The translations under genes were made by a program, and so were the position numbers. Below, in pieces: positions 38,205-50,289 of a stretch of 64,000 bases of DNA. The notes beneath the pieces were generated by a model. It was given only the letters and a program-made list of their open reading frames with translations, was not told the origin of the DNA and did no database searches. The stretch's first letter is position 1. Every line of letters starts with the position of its first letter. Source of the DNA: Linnemannia elongata (taxonomy: Eukaryota > Mortierellomycota > Mortierellomycetes > Mortierellales > Mortierellaceae). The stretch is taken from positions 992,001 to 1,056,000 of the forward strand of contig JAXBDG010000002.1 of NCBI GenBank assembly GCA_036320915.1, read 5' to 3'.

Positions 38205-41200
38205 GCTTGTGTGAGTGTGTAGAAAAGGAAAGGAATAAAGGGATACAACAAACAAACTAAATGAGAAGGAAGGGGAGGAAGGCGGAGAGAGTTGGTTTGA
38301 ATGGAGGAATGAGGAGTGAGCGAAGGAATGAATGAAAAGAAGAAGAAGAAGAAGAAAAGAAGAAGAGAAAAGGAGAAGAGAAGATAAAGAAGGAGTATTT
38401 GAGAAAGAAAGAAGGAAAGAAGGGTGTGAAAGAATCTCACACGCATGATTATTGTGATCCCTGTTATTGATGTCTATGTTGGTTTGATTTGCGTGTCAGA
38501 ACCATGCAAACAAACCCATTCAACACTTTGCACTAACATCCGACTGTAAAGACTGTGGGAACGTTCATCTCTCTCTCATCATGTCTCATGCTCCATTAAA
38601 AAAAGAACAGTCCCTGCCAAAGAACCATCAAACCAGGGATCCCAACTCCTTGTCCCTCTCACTAACACATGCACCCACTCACTCACTCACCTCACCCATC
38701 TTTGTCTTTCTCACTCTTGTCTCGCTCTCAGATATCAATATCAACAACAAAAGGACTCCTTTCCCCACTCGCTCGCTCGCTCGCTCACCCCTTTCTTTTC
38801 TTTCCTCCTCGATCAAATATTGACATGCTTCCCGTGGGCATTTTTCTTGTGTGTGTCCCTCCCTCTTTCCCTTTCCCTTTGTTTCTGCGCTTCTCCACAA
38901 ATTTGTGTCAATTCTCATTGGACTCCGTACCTCCATCGTCGTACATCTTCCTTCTCTTCCATCCCATGTGATTTTGCTTGTTGCCTGTTGGAAATGCTGT
39001 CAATCCACTACAGCGCACCAGACCCCAGACGCCAGCCTAAAATACAATTGGTGCCCCTGCTCTCCCCTCCCTTTCATACCGAATGATCCTTTCCTCACTG
39101 TCTCCTCCTCTTCGTCGAATGACATCGATAATCATGCTCAAGAATCAGTGCAATGACGGGGAGTGAGTGCAAGATCAGGTCACCAACAAAAAATAAACAT
39201 CGTTGCCTTTTATTTTTCTCTCCTCCTCTTGATCCAGGTTTCATGCACAAGTGTCCATCAATGCCTATCGTTTTACCCACCTGTGTTTTGTTCCAATTGC
39301 ATACGATTCGGATCTCATTTTATCCGCGTTAAGGATGAGGATGTGTATACAGGGTGTATGTAACCAAGCATATGGTTCCTGCATCTGCTATTCTTAAGGT
39401 AAAAAAAAACCACGGCGACAAAGACCTCTGAGAAAATCGTCATGTGATGAAAACTTTCACTGTAAACATGTTGCCACCAAGTCTTACAAGCGGGTACCGC
39501 CTTGGAAAAGAGAAACGACGTTGTGGATGCTTGCAAACTGACAGCAGTCGCAGGAACAAATGTAGTGAGAGAGACCTTTCCGTGCTGGTATTGAAACTTC
39601 GCCGCCTTGTCCCCGGATGATTACCTCAGTGTAAACCTGGCCCCAGTTTCTTTTTCAAGATTGCAAGTGACTACTTTGTAGCTTTTGGCCCTGGCAATCT
39701 CTACCTTAGTCTAATCTGTCAGCGCAAAGGAATAGAAGGGTTAATTAGCTTTGATGGAGTCAATCACCACACTCTGATAGGCAGGCTTGTTCCTGGTTGC
39801 CACCAAAATTGAAATAAAAAAATAAAGGCCAGAGGTCGAATCCTTCTTACACATTGATGCACCAACTTTCATTCATTCGCCGTGCCTTCATTCTTTCCAC
39901 AGCACTTCTCAACCTATTTCACCCACGCTCCTTCGAACCGCCAGCACTCAAAAGTTCTTTGGATTGCCCAAGCTGGTCATCATGCACTTATCATGCCTCG
40001 ACAAGTTCGACATCTCTCAACTTATGAAGACAGGTCACTACATGCACGGTGCCTTTCAACCTTAACTGTTCGCGCATCTGGACCTCTGATACTATACCCT
40101 GCGACTCAACTTATTCAGTTCAACCAACACTACGCTGTTACTCTCCAGAAGTGCTTAGGAAGACCGCCACTTATGGATGACTTGGCTCGATCAGGCCTTC
40201 TACCAAAACTACATCCTCCTTTCTTATGAACGGCAAGAATATGGTTAATGGTGATTCAGGACAACATCTTCGCGAACATGATGGGTCTCACCCATGGAAC
40301 GCAGTCTCTTACCGCCCTTAATCCGCATGCAGCATATGACCTTCTTGACTCGACTCAACAACTTCTTCCTCAGGATCTGGATTTTACATTACGCTGTTAT
40401 TCTCTACCAAGCTGTTACGATCCCGTCGGGGCCTTGTTTCAGATCTGCTGGAGGATGTTACTTTAAGCCACGTGGCCATCGAGGACAAGCACGACGCAGG
40501 ACTCCTCGCTCTCCCCATTCATAGCCTGGTACGTTCGACACAACTGATACTCCATCTTTATCGGTCCGACTGTGCCAAGTCAATGATACTTTCCAGTCTG
40601 TCGCCGTCCCTCCAGAACCTCTAGTTCTTTACCGTCTATTTCTGCACTCACGATCTGGATGCTTACGCCTTCGGCGGGATTATTGCGACGACTTACCCGA
40701 GATTCAGAACAGTAGGCCGCATTGTCCGAACAATGGCGTTCCCGTTCCTACCATAATGGCATTGTCAATAAGCAAATGGAGCGATTCGACACCTTAAAGT
40801 TAACATAAGCAATAAACGAGAGAGGTTTGAGCTCAGTTCTTCTGCGGCACCCTTCTGTCCTGACAGATCTTACTATCCAGGACTTCAGCTTTCTCGAAAG
40901 TTAAGTCTGTCAATTGATATAGGCGACGCGCAGCGCGTTGATTCAGCTTGAGGTCAGTCTTCATCATACAACGGACGGTCTTTATCAACGGTTCCACCTT
41001 GGTTTTCTATTGTACGATGCAAGCGAGTTTCCTTGAGTCTGCACCAGCATTTAAACTCTCGCACTCGTCATTGACGAGATCACGCTGGGATTGTTTGATT
41101 TTGGTAATAGGAACGCCCCATGCTATCGTTGGGAAGTACCAGTCGTCCTTTCGGAGGCGGATTGGATCATCTGTGCTCAGCTGAAGATGTTTCATGTGCA

Positions 41201-43381
41201 AAGAGGTAAACTGACGGAGTTGCAGAAGTTGTATATTCACACGGTGATGGGATCAGAGTTTGTTCCACCCACACCCAATCGATTGAAGCGCACTTTTAGT
41301 CGATGTTAAGTCTTGGTAGCAGATTCACTGAAGGACCGAGATATCTTCACCAACTATGCGGGTTGAGGAAGTTGAAGATCCTGCGCAGCTCGGTTCATGC
41401 GGATACGACGAGACGAGTGTGACGATGGGTGCGTGGGAGACGATGCGGGTGCTCACACATTGGCCGTCGTTAGAACAGGCATATTTCTTTCTTGACGGAG
41501 TCGAACCCTCACCGCCTTTTCGCTGGTTGCTCGATCAGCTCAGACATGGTACCCAATCGGCGCCTGTTGCTATATACCCCTGATTTTTTTTAGTCGCTGG
41601 ACATACCATCCTTGTCGTATCGCGTACTGTGTTTCAGTCGTCACTATACATTTTCTCATTTGATCAATCGGAAGGGTGGTGACGAGGGGGGCGAATGTCA
41701 TGAGTAGGCAATTTTTCTAGTTGCCGTTCGACAGCCTTCCCCCTTTATGTTTCTCTTGCTACTGCTCTCCTTTTCCGAATGCGTCGATTGATGCGAGAGA
41801 ATTAAAGATAACTGCAGTCGAGAGGAAATGATCTTTTGGATATGATAGGGTTCGATTGCTAGAATGCATTAGAGTTGAAATGATCGAGTGCGATCGGATG
41901 TGAGAGGAAGAGAAAGAGCATGTCAGGCCATGCCTTTTTGATTTCTAATACATTGCTTGAAAAAAAAAGAGAAGTACACGACATGAGTTGGCAAGAAAAA
42001 GGAGATCCCAGCAAATTAGAAGCAAAAGGCGGTGGAGCGTTCATTTAGTTTTAGTTCAAAGGAAGAGGAGCGTAAAAAGGGCTGAATGAAGTCGAACGTC
42101 ATTTCATCCACCACCAGGGTCACCAACAAATAGGCAGGACCACCATCCATGATATGTCAATCTGCAGCATTTTGGAGCGCTGAAAAATGAACAGAAACAC
42201 ATATCGTGGCCTATCTATCTATTTTCGCTCTCCACAACATTGCGAGAGCCTTTTAGTAGACCAGCAGCAGCGATGATGACAGCACCCAACATACTCGTAG
42301 ATCGATATCTTTTATTTTGTCTTTTTCTCTATTCTCATTTCCTCTCAGCATCCAAACAGCACGCGACCGGAGTTGGACCCTTGTACCGCGGGGTTTCGAC
42401 TCTCAACAAATGCAATTCCTGATTTTTTTTCTTTGCTGTCGATGTCGATGTCGTCGCACAGAAAAAAAGAGAAAAAAGAAAACGATTCTAATTGGCTAAC
42501 CATGCCTTGGCAGCAGCCAATGAAAGTGCGTTACCGACCCACGAGGGGCCTTCGTTGGCTAGGGTTTTTCTTAGACTTTCTCCGCCCACCAATCGTTTTG
42601 ATTCTTTCTTGTGCCTTTTGGGTTTGGGCCGAACTTTTCCCGTTTTTTTATTTTTTTGTTTTGGCCTTTTTTTGGTCTTTTCTTGGGTACTCACCCTCGT
42701 CTTGTTTTGGCCTGGTTCGAAGGGAGAGGGACAGTTGTGTCCTTTTTCTGCACAGTCGACTTGTATTGCAGACCCTCCAACAACAACAAAGATCATCATC
42801 ATAACACTCCGGCAGAAATATGGATACACTCAACTCAACATACTGTATCTCTTCGCAGTACACTACGAAGGCATATCGCCGCCCTTTCACCCGGCCCGTT
42901 TGGATTACCTCTCAGGCCATTCAGCGAAAAAAAGGATGAACTTGCCTCCTTTTTCTCATTCATTGCGACTAAACGGAGATAAAAAATGGTGCACTCCATG
43001 CAAAAGAAAAAAAATCCGTGGATACCTTCCTCGTCATCATCATCAATGAACTTGTTTAAAAGAAGACAACTTTCGGCGTGGCCCCCATTTTTTCTCCCCT
43101 CTCATTCTTTTAATCCAACCTTCGGTCGCTTTCATCCCTACCACCCTTATCTTCATCCCATCCCCTGTTGCAAACGAGGACATCTCCCACCCTCATACTC
43201 TCAATTCATATCCATTCACCCACTTCATCCTCACTCATATACCATTCTGTCATTTCCATTCATCAGTTCTTCACAACATCGATTCTCATCACTGCCACAT
43301 ATACCACTCATCCTCACCTGCATTTTCGGCCAACAGTTCACTCGCTTACACCACCTATCACACACACATACATAACCAGCT
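38205..43381. other. 5.2-kb interval without an intact gene
   Basis: The left end is the promoter of the acyl-CoA oxidase gene. About 39880-41580 has less biased, coding-like sequence broken by stops (listed separately). About 43080-43380 is C/T-rich leader sequence of the SPX transporter. The rest, including pyrimidine-rich DNA at 38640-38900, gave nothing supportable. Confidence 0.5.
39882..41583 (+). pseudogene. Possible decayed coding region or mobile-element relic
   Basis: Several plus-strand frames carry protein-like, non-repetitive translations interrupted by stops and frame changes. One frame runs 39882-40466 with a single stop at 40227-40229. Others include 40948-41184, 41091-41309 and 41356-41583 (ending APVAIYP). 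No family motif (reverse transcriptase YxDD, integrase, zinc knuckle) could be read. It might be an old retroelement fragment, a dead gene or chance. Confidence 0.2.
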
Positions 43382-46300
43382 ATGGTCAAGTTCAGCCACA
43401 GTTTGCAGTTCAACACTGGTATGTCTGTTCAAAACATATCCTCCCCTGAATTGTTTATGTTCCTTCTCTTTGATTCGCCTTCGAGATATTTCATACAACC
43501 CACAACGACCTGCTTTTGGACGGATTAAAGGAGTTGGACAGGAGGTTGGACATTTTTTTTTCAATTATGATTTGTTCCTGACTAGACGCAGTGGGGCTGC
43601 TGGACAGAGATTAAGACCGATTTTTGTGCCTGAAATACCTTTTTATCAACAACTCACACGACCTGCCTTTTTGGGAACTGATGATATCAGCAGCCAATCA
43701 GTTTGTTATCATCCATCAACTCATGCTCGCATACTAATTCTCTTCCTCCATCCCATCCATCCATCCAATAGTTCCTGACTGGGCAAACGAATACATTGCA
43801 TACTCCAATCTCAAGAAGACCCTCTATGCCATCGAGAAATACAATGTCCAGGCCACCATCGGAGGCAGCACTCCCCGACAGAATCTTCGCCCCTCTGAGA
43901 TGGAGCAGGGTTTCGCCGGAGACTTCGCTTCAGAGTCCGAGAAACAGACTGCAGCCAATGTCAACAACAACTTTACCCGCTTCCTCGGACTGAAGGGCAA
44001 GGGCGATAAGGATGCCGTTGTCGTCGCCGCCGCCGCCGCCGCCGCCGCTGGTCTGCACAATGGCAGTGATATCTTCCCACCCGAGAGTGCCGCCTTTGAA
44101 CACGGACTCGCCAAGGAGCTCGCCAAGATTACTACTTTCTATATCCGCAAGGAGCGTGAGCTGTCGACCGAGCTCGAGGCCGTCGACCGTCAGTGGCAAT
44201 TGGAAGAGAAGAAGCAAAAGAAGGAGAGCGAGAGCGATGAGGCATACCAGCAGAACGAGATCGACGAGTCCAAGTTGACGGAGGCCGAGAAAGCACAGTT
44301 GAAGGAAAAGATGGGCTGGGATCGGGATGGTCTCGTCGACCAGGGCAGCAGTGTCGGAGGAGGATTCCGTGCCAAGACCAACGATAACCCCGCCACTGTC
44401 AACGGTTCAACTGTCGGTGATGGATCCGTTCAGGGCCAGAGCAGACGCAACCCCCTTGCCCCCACCAGTGTTGGCGAGACTGCCATTGCCATGTCGGACG
44501 TCGATGGCAGTGAGTACAACCCCAAGTCTCAGGGCAGGAGCTCGGTAGGCGACTTGACGGAGATTGTCTGGAGACGCGAGTGTCTGATCGAGTCGGACGA
44601 GGAGGAGAAGAAGGCCAAGCAGTCCAAGTCGAGCATCGAACTTCCCCAATCCCAGGTTCAGACCCAAAACCAGCCCCAACAGGCCTCTACTTCTCAGTCG
44701 GCTGCCAAGACCTCGATGACCGCCGGTCGATCTCTTTCGGCCATGCGCGACTTTGTCACTGGTCACCACGCCAACCCTAACGTCAAACCCTCGAACTATA
44801 CTCCTTTGACCACCGAGGCTCTTCTTCGTCGTCGTCTCATTGACACCTACATGCTGTTGTCGGAGCTCAAGTCGTATGTCGCCCTTAACTATCTCGGCTT
44901 CCAAAAGATTGTCAAGAAGCACGACAAGCTTGCTCGTTGCACCACCCAGACCCGCTACATGTCGACCGTCGTTGACCTTTCTGCCCCCTTCCAGGCCGAG
45001 TCTCGCCAGCAGTTGGATGCCCAGATTCTCCGTCTTCAGGCCATCTATGCCCGCACCTGCACCAACGGAAGCATGGCCCTTGCTGCCAAGGAGCTCCGCA
45101 CCCACTTGCGCGAATACATTGTCTGGGAGCGCAACACTGTCTGGAGAGACATGGTCGGTCAGGAGCGCAAGGCTGAGGGAGCTCGTGCTGTCGAACTCGA
45201 GGAGCAGGAGCCTTGGATGTTTTTCAACACGCCCATCCGCTTTATCAGCGCCGCTGATGCCCGTCGCATCCTCCTCGGAATCATTGGATGTGTCATCTTT
45301 GCTATCTTGATGTCAATCACGATCTTTGATACTCAGGAGCAGAATCGTTGCTTTGCCATCTTGATCACTGTGGCCTTTTTCTGGGCTACTGAAGTTTTCC
45401 CTCTGTTTGCCACTGCTCTCTTGGTTCCTCTCTTGACTGTCCTCTGCCAAGTCATGCGCGATCCTACCACCAAGGTGACGCTTACTACGACTGCCGCGAC
45501 CAAGTTAGTCTTTTCGTCCATGTTTTCGCCCACTATCATGTTGTTGCTCGGTGGCTTCACCATTGCCTCTGCCCTCTCTAAGTATGGCATTGCCAAGGCC
45601 ATTGCCTCGACTGTCCTCAGCAAGGCCGGTACCGATCCCAAGTGGGTCCTCCTCGCCAACATGTTTGTCGCCACCATTGCCTCCATGTTCATCAGTAATG
45701 TCGCCGCCCCCGTCCTCTGCTTCTCCCTCATTCAGGTACTTTATCCTTCTCATTTTCATGCAATTGTTTGTTATTGTTGCTGAAAGAATGCATGTAATTA
45801 ATTCCTCTTTTGTCTTCTTCCCTTCCAACGCATTAGTCGATTTTGAGGACGTTGCCTCACAAGTCGTCGTTTGGTCCGTGCTTGATTATGGGCATTGCTC
45901 TCGCATCCAACGTGGGTGGTATGGCCTCACCCATCTCGTCCCCCCAAAACATCATCACCGTCCAGAACATGACCCCCGCTCCCTCCTGGGGCAACTGGTT
46001 CGCCGTCGCCCTGCCCCTCTGCTTGGTCATCGATCTGATCATCTGGGCCTGGTTGATGATTCTCTGGCGCCCTCAACGCGACACCCCCTCGGTCCCTTCG
46101 ATCCGTGCCACCCAAGAACCCATCACCTTCCAAAAGGCCTTTATCTGCTTTGTCACCATTGCAACTATCATCCTCTGGTGTATCGAAAACACATTCCAAG
46201 AACAACTCGGTGACATGGGTATCATCGCCATCCTGCCTCTTATTGCCTTTTTCGGAACCGGACTCCTCACCAAGGAAGATTTCAATAACTTTCTCTGGAC

Positions 46301-46760
46301 CGTCATTGTGTTGGCTATGGGTGGTGTCGCTCTTGGAAAGGCTGTCGATTCCTCGGGACTTTTGGACACGATTGCTCACAAGATCCAGGATGCCGTTGCT
46401 GGTCTCTCGATGTGGGTTGTGCTGGTCATCTTTGCCTGCCTCACCCTAGTCTTTGCTACCTTTGTCTCGCACACCGTTGCCGCTGTTATTATTTTGCCTA
46501 TCGTCCAGCAGGTCGGCATGTCCTTTGCTGATCCCCATCCCCGCGTCTTGGTCATGGGCACCGGTCTTATCTGCAGTGCTGCCATGGGCTTGCCCGTTTC
46601 AGGGTTCCCCAATATGAATGCCATGGCGTTGACCGATCCAATGGGCAAACCTTATCTCACCACCATGGATTTCGTTAAAACCGGTGTTCCTCTGTCTGTC
46701 GTAGCAACTGTTTGCGTCGTGACTATTGGATACGGTATCATGCTTTCTCTGGGCTTCTAA
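43382..46760 (+). CDS. SPX-domain phosphate transporter (DASS/ArsB-type, Pho87/Pho90/Pho91-like)
   Basis: Exons are 43382-43418, 43772-45735 and 45837-46760 (974 residues). The first 12 codons on a 37-nt exon complete the SPX start MVKFSHSLQFNTVPDWANEYIAYSNLKK. The SPX domain is expanded by a poly-Ala run (from repeated GCC), an acidic Glu/Lys stretch and a Ser/Gln-rich linker. Its last helices include LLSELKSYVALNYLGFQKI and KKHDK near residues 370-395. From about 505 there are a dozen hydrophobic segments typical of divalent anion:Na+ symporters, with ISNVAAPVLCF, GMASPISSPQNII and GLPVSGFPNMNAMA as the paired re-entrant/substrate motifs. SPX domains bind inositol pyrophosphates and tune transport to phosphate status. 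Plasma membrane (Pho87/90) or vacuole (Pho91) cannot be decided here. AATAAA lies at 46845-46850. Confidence 0.93.
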
Positions 46761-46844
46761 AGAGAGCTAGAGTTAAACGTGTCATTGTATTATTACCGTG
46801 GACCGGTCCACCAACTTGTACAGTATTTTATTTTGTCTTCCAGT

Positions 46845-46850
46845 AATAAA
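46845..46850 (+). terminator. AATAAA polyadenylation hexamer of the SPX transporter gene
   Basis: Canonical hexamer about 85 bp after the stop codon. Confidence 0.5.
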
Positions 46851-48290
46851 TTGAAGTCTTCACTATGCAACTATGCATGTCGAAAGGTGACACCCTGGCG
46901 AGTGGAATCGCAAGCGAGGGTAATGGTTCTACGAGTAGCGGCACTACAGGCTAATATTTTTTTGTCTACACAAATCTTTCGTTATTAACGCCTATCACTT
47001 CCTCCTTAACAACCGTAAACACTTTCTTGTCTCTTCTCCACAACACTCACCAAAAAAAACAAGTGTTTGTCTGCATGCCTAGGAATATGGGTTCTAGATG
47101 CGAGACCACATTGGTGTATTAAAGGGTTCATTCGTGCTCGCCGATTTTCGTCGTTGACTTTCTCGACATTATTTGTTGAATATCAAGTCGTGGTACCTCA
47201 TGAATACCCTGGCGCACTGGAGTTTGTTGAAATCCGTTGTTGTTTCCCGCGACGTTTCAATAGAGTTTCTCTTTGTCCTTTCGCGATTATGTGTTTCGGG
47301 AAGGCGTTTGGCAAGGTCTTCGAGACATAGATATAGGTATATGAATGTTGATATGTAAACGGTCTTGGTTTGCCGCGTGCGATTTTTGTTGGGTGCAAGA
47401 TTCCGTAAGATGCCATTCAGCTTTCGACCCCCCATTACTTTTTCGCGTTTCAACCGTTCTAACCAGGATGAGGATAACCCACAATTCTGTATTTGGCGAT
47501 CGGACGCTCGTCTACTGTGCGCGAGCCGACTCTTTACTAGTTGTCGAGTTGCAGGATTTTCGTTGTCAAGAAAAGCGTCAACTTTACAACATACTTTTTT
47601 TTTTATTTTTTATTGGAATCTTTTAGCGCTTCCTTTTTTTGAGAGAGAAATGGGATGGACTTTTGACTCACTCATTATCGAAAATAAAAACGAGGATAGG
47701 ACGATTGGTTTTAATAGTAGCTTTGAGGCACTCTCCTATTTATTTTTTCACAGTACCTACCAGGGATATCATAGGTCGGTGTGCAGATCATTGACGTTCT
47801 CTTCTTTTCGGAGCAAGAAGGAATTTCTGCGTACAGAAATGATGTTGAGGGATCTTCAATAGTTTCGTTCATATAAGATACGTTTATGAAGTACAACTAT
47901 ACGGTTCTGGATGAGGTGGAGGTGCATTAGGCGAGAAAAACAAGAACGTCGACTGTGAACAAAACAGGGCAAGAAAAATTGACTGGCCCTGTCAATGTTC
48001 ATTGATGTGGAGCCTGTTAGATTGCTGATGGCAGCGAGAGGAGAGGCACAAGGATACGCGTCAGTACAATCAATGTATAGTAAGCATAGGCTAGGGATGG
48101 GGTCCAACTATGACCCGCTGATGGACGCGTCTCATGCGATACCAAATGACTGACCTGCTTGTCCTGCGCCCCTGCTCCGTCAGGATTCATATAAGCCGTC
48201 TCCGTACCAGTAGCATGCGCGCTGTAATTTTCTCCGTATGAAAGACACACATACATGTTCGCTCCTGAAGGAAGATATCTAGATGCCTGG

Positions 48291-48296
48291 TTTATT
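48291..48296 (-). terminator. AATAAA polyadenylation hexamer of the DHODH gene
   Basis: TTTATT on the plus strand, about 75 bp beyond the DHODH stop codon, reads AATAAA on the coding strand. Confidence 0.5.
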
Positions 48297-48369
48297 ATGC
48301 ACAACACATTTTTTTGAAGAGAGAGCGAAAGAGAGAGAGGGGGGGTGATATGTAATATGATATGAGAGT

Positions 48370-50035
48370 TTACTTGCGGTGCTCCTCGCCGACAATGTCC
48401 ATCCACTTGCGTCCGTTCAATCCCTTCACGATGCCATCCTTAACCTCACGAGCGATACCGGGTCCCTCGTAAGCCATGCTGCTGTACAACTGGACCATGC
48501 TGGCACCGGCTCTGGCAAAGTCTAAGGCATCCTGACCAGTTGAGATACCACCGCAGCCAACCAAGGGGATCTTGCCCTCGGTGTGCTTGTAGACGGCGCG
48601 GAGGGCTCTAAGGGCAAGGGGCTTGACAATGGGTCCAGAGAGACCGCCGACCTCCTTAACGTTATCCTTGTTGAGCAGCGACTTGGGTCTAGAGATGGTG
48701 GTGTTAGAGATGATGATACCGTCGACCTTGGTGGCGAGAGCGGCCTCAGAGACATCCTCGAGCTCCTCGTCCGACAGATCGGGAGCAATCTTGACAAGCA
48801 ATGGAGGCTTGTACGAGGACTGGAGACGATCACGGGCCTGAATGACCTGACGCAACAAATCCTCGAGCATTCCCTTTCGCTGCAACGAGCGAAGTCCAGG
48901 GGTGTTGGGCGAAGAGACGTTGACGACGAGGACATCAGCATAGGGTCCGAGACGCTCGACGCCGATAACATAGTCATCCACAGATTCGGGGGTCGAAGCC
49001 TTGTTCTTGCCCAAGTTAACGGCGAGGATACGGTCGTCACGGAGAGAGCGGTTGGTGGAGAGTTGGTCGACGAGCGATTCAGCAGGCGACTGCTTCAACT
49101 TGTCCTGAGTCTGATCCTTGTCCTCGCGGGCGTGCTTGTACAAGAAGCGCTTGATGCGCTGGCGGAGACGTGCCTCGACGACCTTGTGACCTTCCGAGTT
49201 GAATCCGTAGCGGTTGATAACGCACTTGTCCTCTGGCAAACGGAACATGCGAGGCTGGGGGTTTCCAGGCTACATTTTCAGGTCAATGATTTTGATTTGT
49301 CGGGTTAGTTTCTGGACTATCATTGTAGATCGCTGAAACCAGCCCACAAATACAAAAAGGGGGTGCAACAATCCTATCTTGGAGACATACCTGGGGCTCG
49401 GGAGTAACACTGCCAATCTCGACATAGCCGAATCCGAGATCAAACAATCCGTCAATCGCCTCTGCATGCTTGTCGAATCCTGCTGCCATGCCCAATGGGT
49501 TGGAGAACGTCTTATTCCACAGCTATTTTTTCATGGGTACAAAGTGTAGGGTATTGTGTTAATTGTCGAAATCTTAGCTCTCCTGATGAGTTTTATCCTT
49601 CAATTGATTCCAGCTTCCGTGTCCTTGTTACTACGTGTTCTTTCCGCAAAAAGCAATCAAAAAGGCGCGCACCTTGACTTCGAGGGAGGCATCGTCTTCC
49701 TGGGTATCCCAGGGGCTCAATCCCATCTTGAGGCACTTGATGGCGACCTTGTGGGCAGTCTCGGCATCCATGGTCCAGTGGATCAAGGGGATGATAGCGT
49801 ACTTGTGGATCGAAGCACGCGAGTCGAACGCATAAGAGAGACCGACGACACCTCCAACGAGAAGACCAGTTCCGAGGACAAAGTTGATAGTCCTTGAGGT
49901 CGAAGTGTGCTCCTTGCGGACAGTAGCATAGTGGCGGATGGCGGCGGTGGGGCGAACACAGGTCGTTGTTGATGCGACACGGCTAGTGAGAGTCCTCGCG
50001 GACTGGTTGCGGATGGCTGTGGCGAGGGAGTTCAT
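48370..50035 (-). CDS. Dihydroorotate dehydrogenase (quinone), mitochondrial, class 2
   Basis: Minus-strand exons are 50035-49673, 49522-49391 and 49269-48370 (464 residues). The N-terminus [19 protein letters not shown] is a typical mitochondrial presequence, and a membrane anchor follows ([20 protein letters not shown]). The start MNSL was chosen over an in-frame ATG 22 codons upstream because it begins this presequence. Catalytic and FMN motifs are [54 protein letters not shown] (with the class 2 active-site Ser) and [16 protein letters not shown]. The enzyme oxidises dihydroorotate to orotate in pyrimidine synthesis and passes electrons to ubiquinone at the inner mitochondrial membrane, unlike the cytosolic fumarate-dependent class 1A enzyme of baker's yeast. 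It is divergent from the ABC1-kinase-like gene. Confidence 0.96.
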
Positions 50036-50289
50036 TTCTGCGTTGTCGGTGTCGAAAGGCGATTTCCTGATCAAACACAAAATCGATTTCGCTTGTGGCA
50101 TGGCTCTTCGTTCTTAAAGGACGTCCCGGCCTTGTTCTGCTGTCCACATCACGTGCAGTAATTTGATCTCTGCGCTTTGATTGCTGGGCTTGGTTTCGGT
50201 CAAGAGGAGAGTGAGCGTTGGAAACGAGTGGTCCCTCTTTCCTCCGCTCTTTCTTCTTTTTCCATTCACACCTTCGACTTGTCATTGCC
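50036..50289. promoter_or_regulatory. Divergent promoter of DHODH and the ABC1-kinase-like gene
   Basis: Only 254 bp separate the two start codons. The segment contains a palindromic CACGTG E-box at 50150-50155, nearly central, the core recognised by bHLH factors. No TATA box is obvious. Shared control of two mitochondrial genes, one using ubiquinone and one of the UbiB/ABC1 family, is plausible but not shown. Confidence 0.55.

Larger units (their letters stand above)
46761..48369. other. Intergenic between convergent SPX transporter and DHODH genes
   Basis: A 1.6-kb gap. An open frame at 47365-47862 (+) has no ATG at its head and no recognisable motif, so no gene was called. Polyadenylation-type hexamers lie near each flanking gene (46845-46850 plus; 48291-48296 minus). 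Confidence 0.55.

Noticed and set aside
41490..41510. Minus-strand GGTTCGACTCC resembling a tRNA T arm
   Set aside because: Only four of five stem pairs form, and upstream minus-strand sequence does not fold into the D and anticodon arms.
47365..47862. 165-codon plus-strand frame between the SPX transporter and DHODH
   Set aside because: No ATG at its head, no recognisable domain, and no splice-compatible partner.
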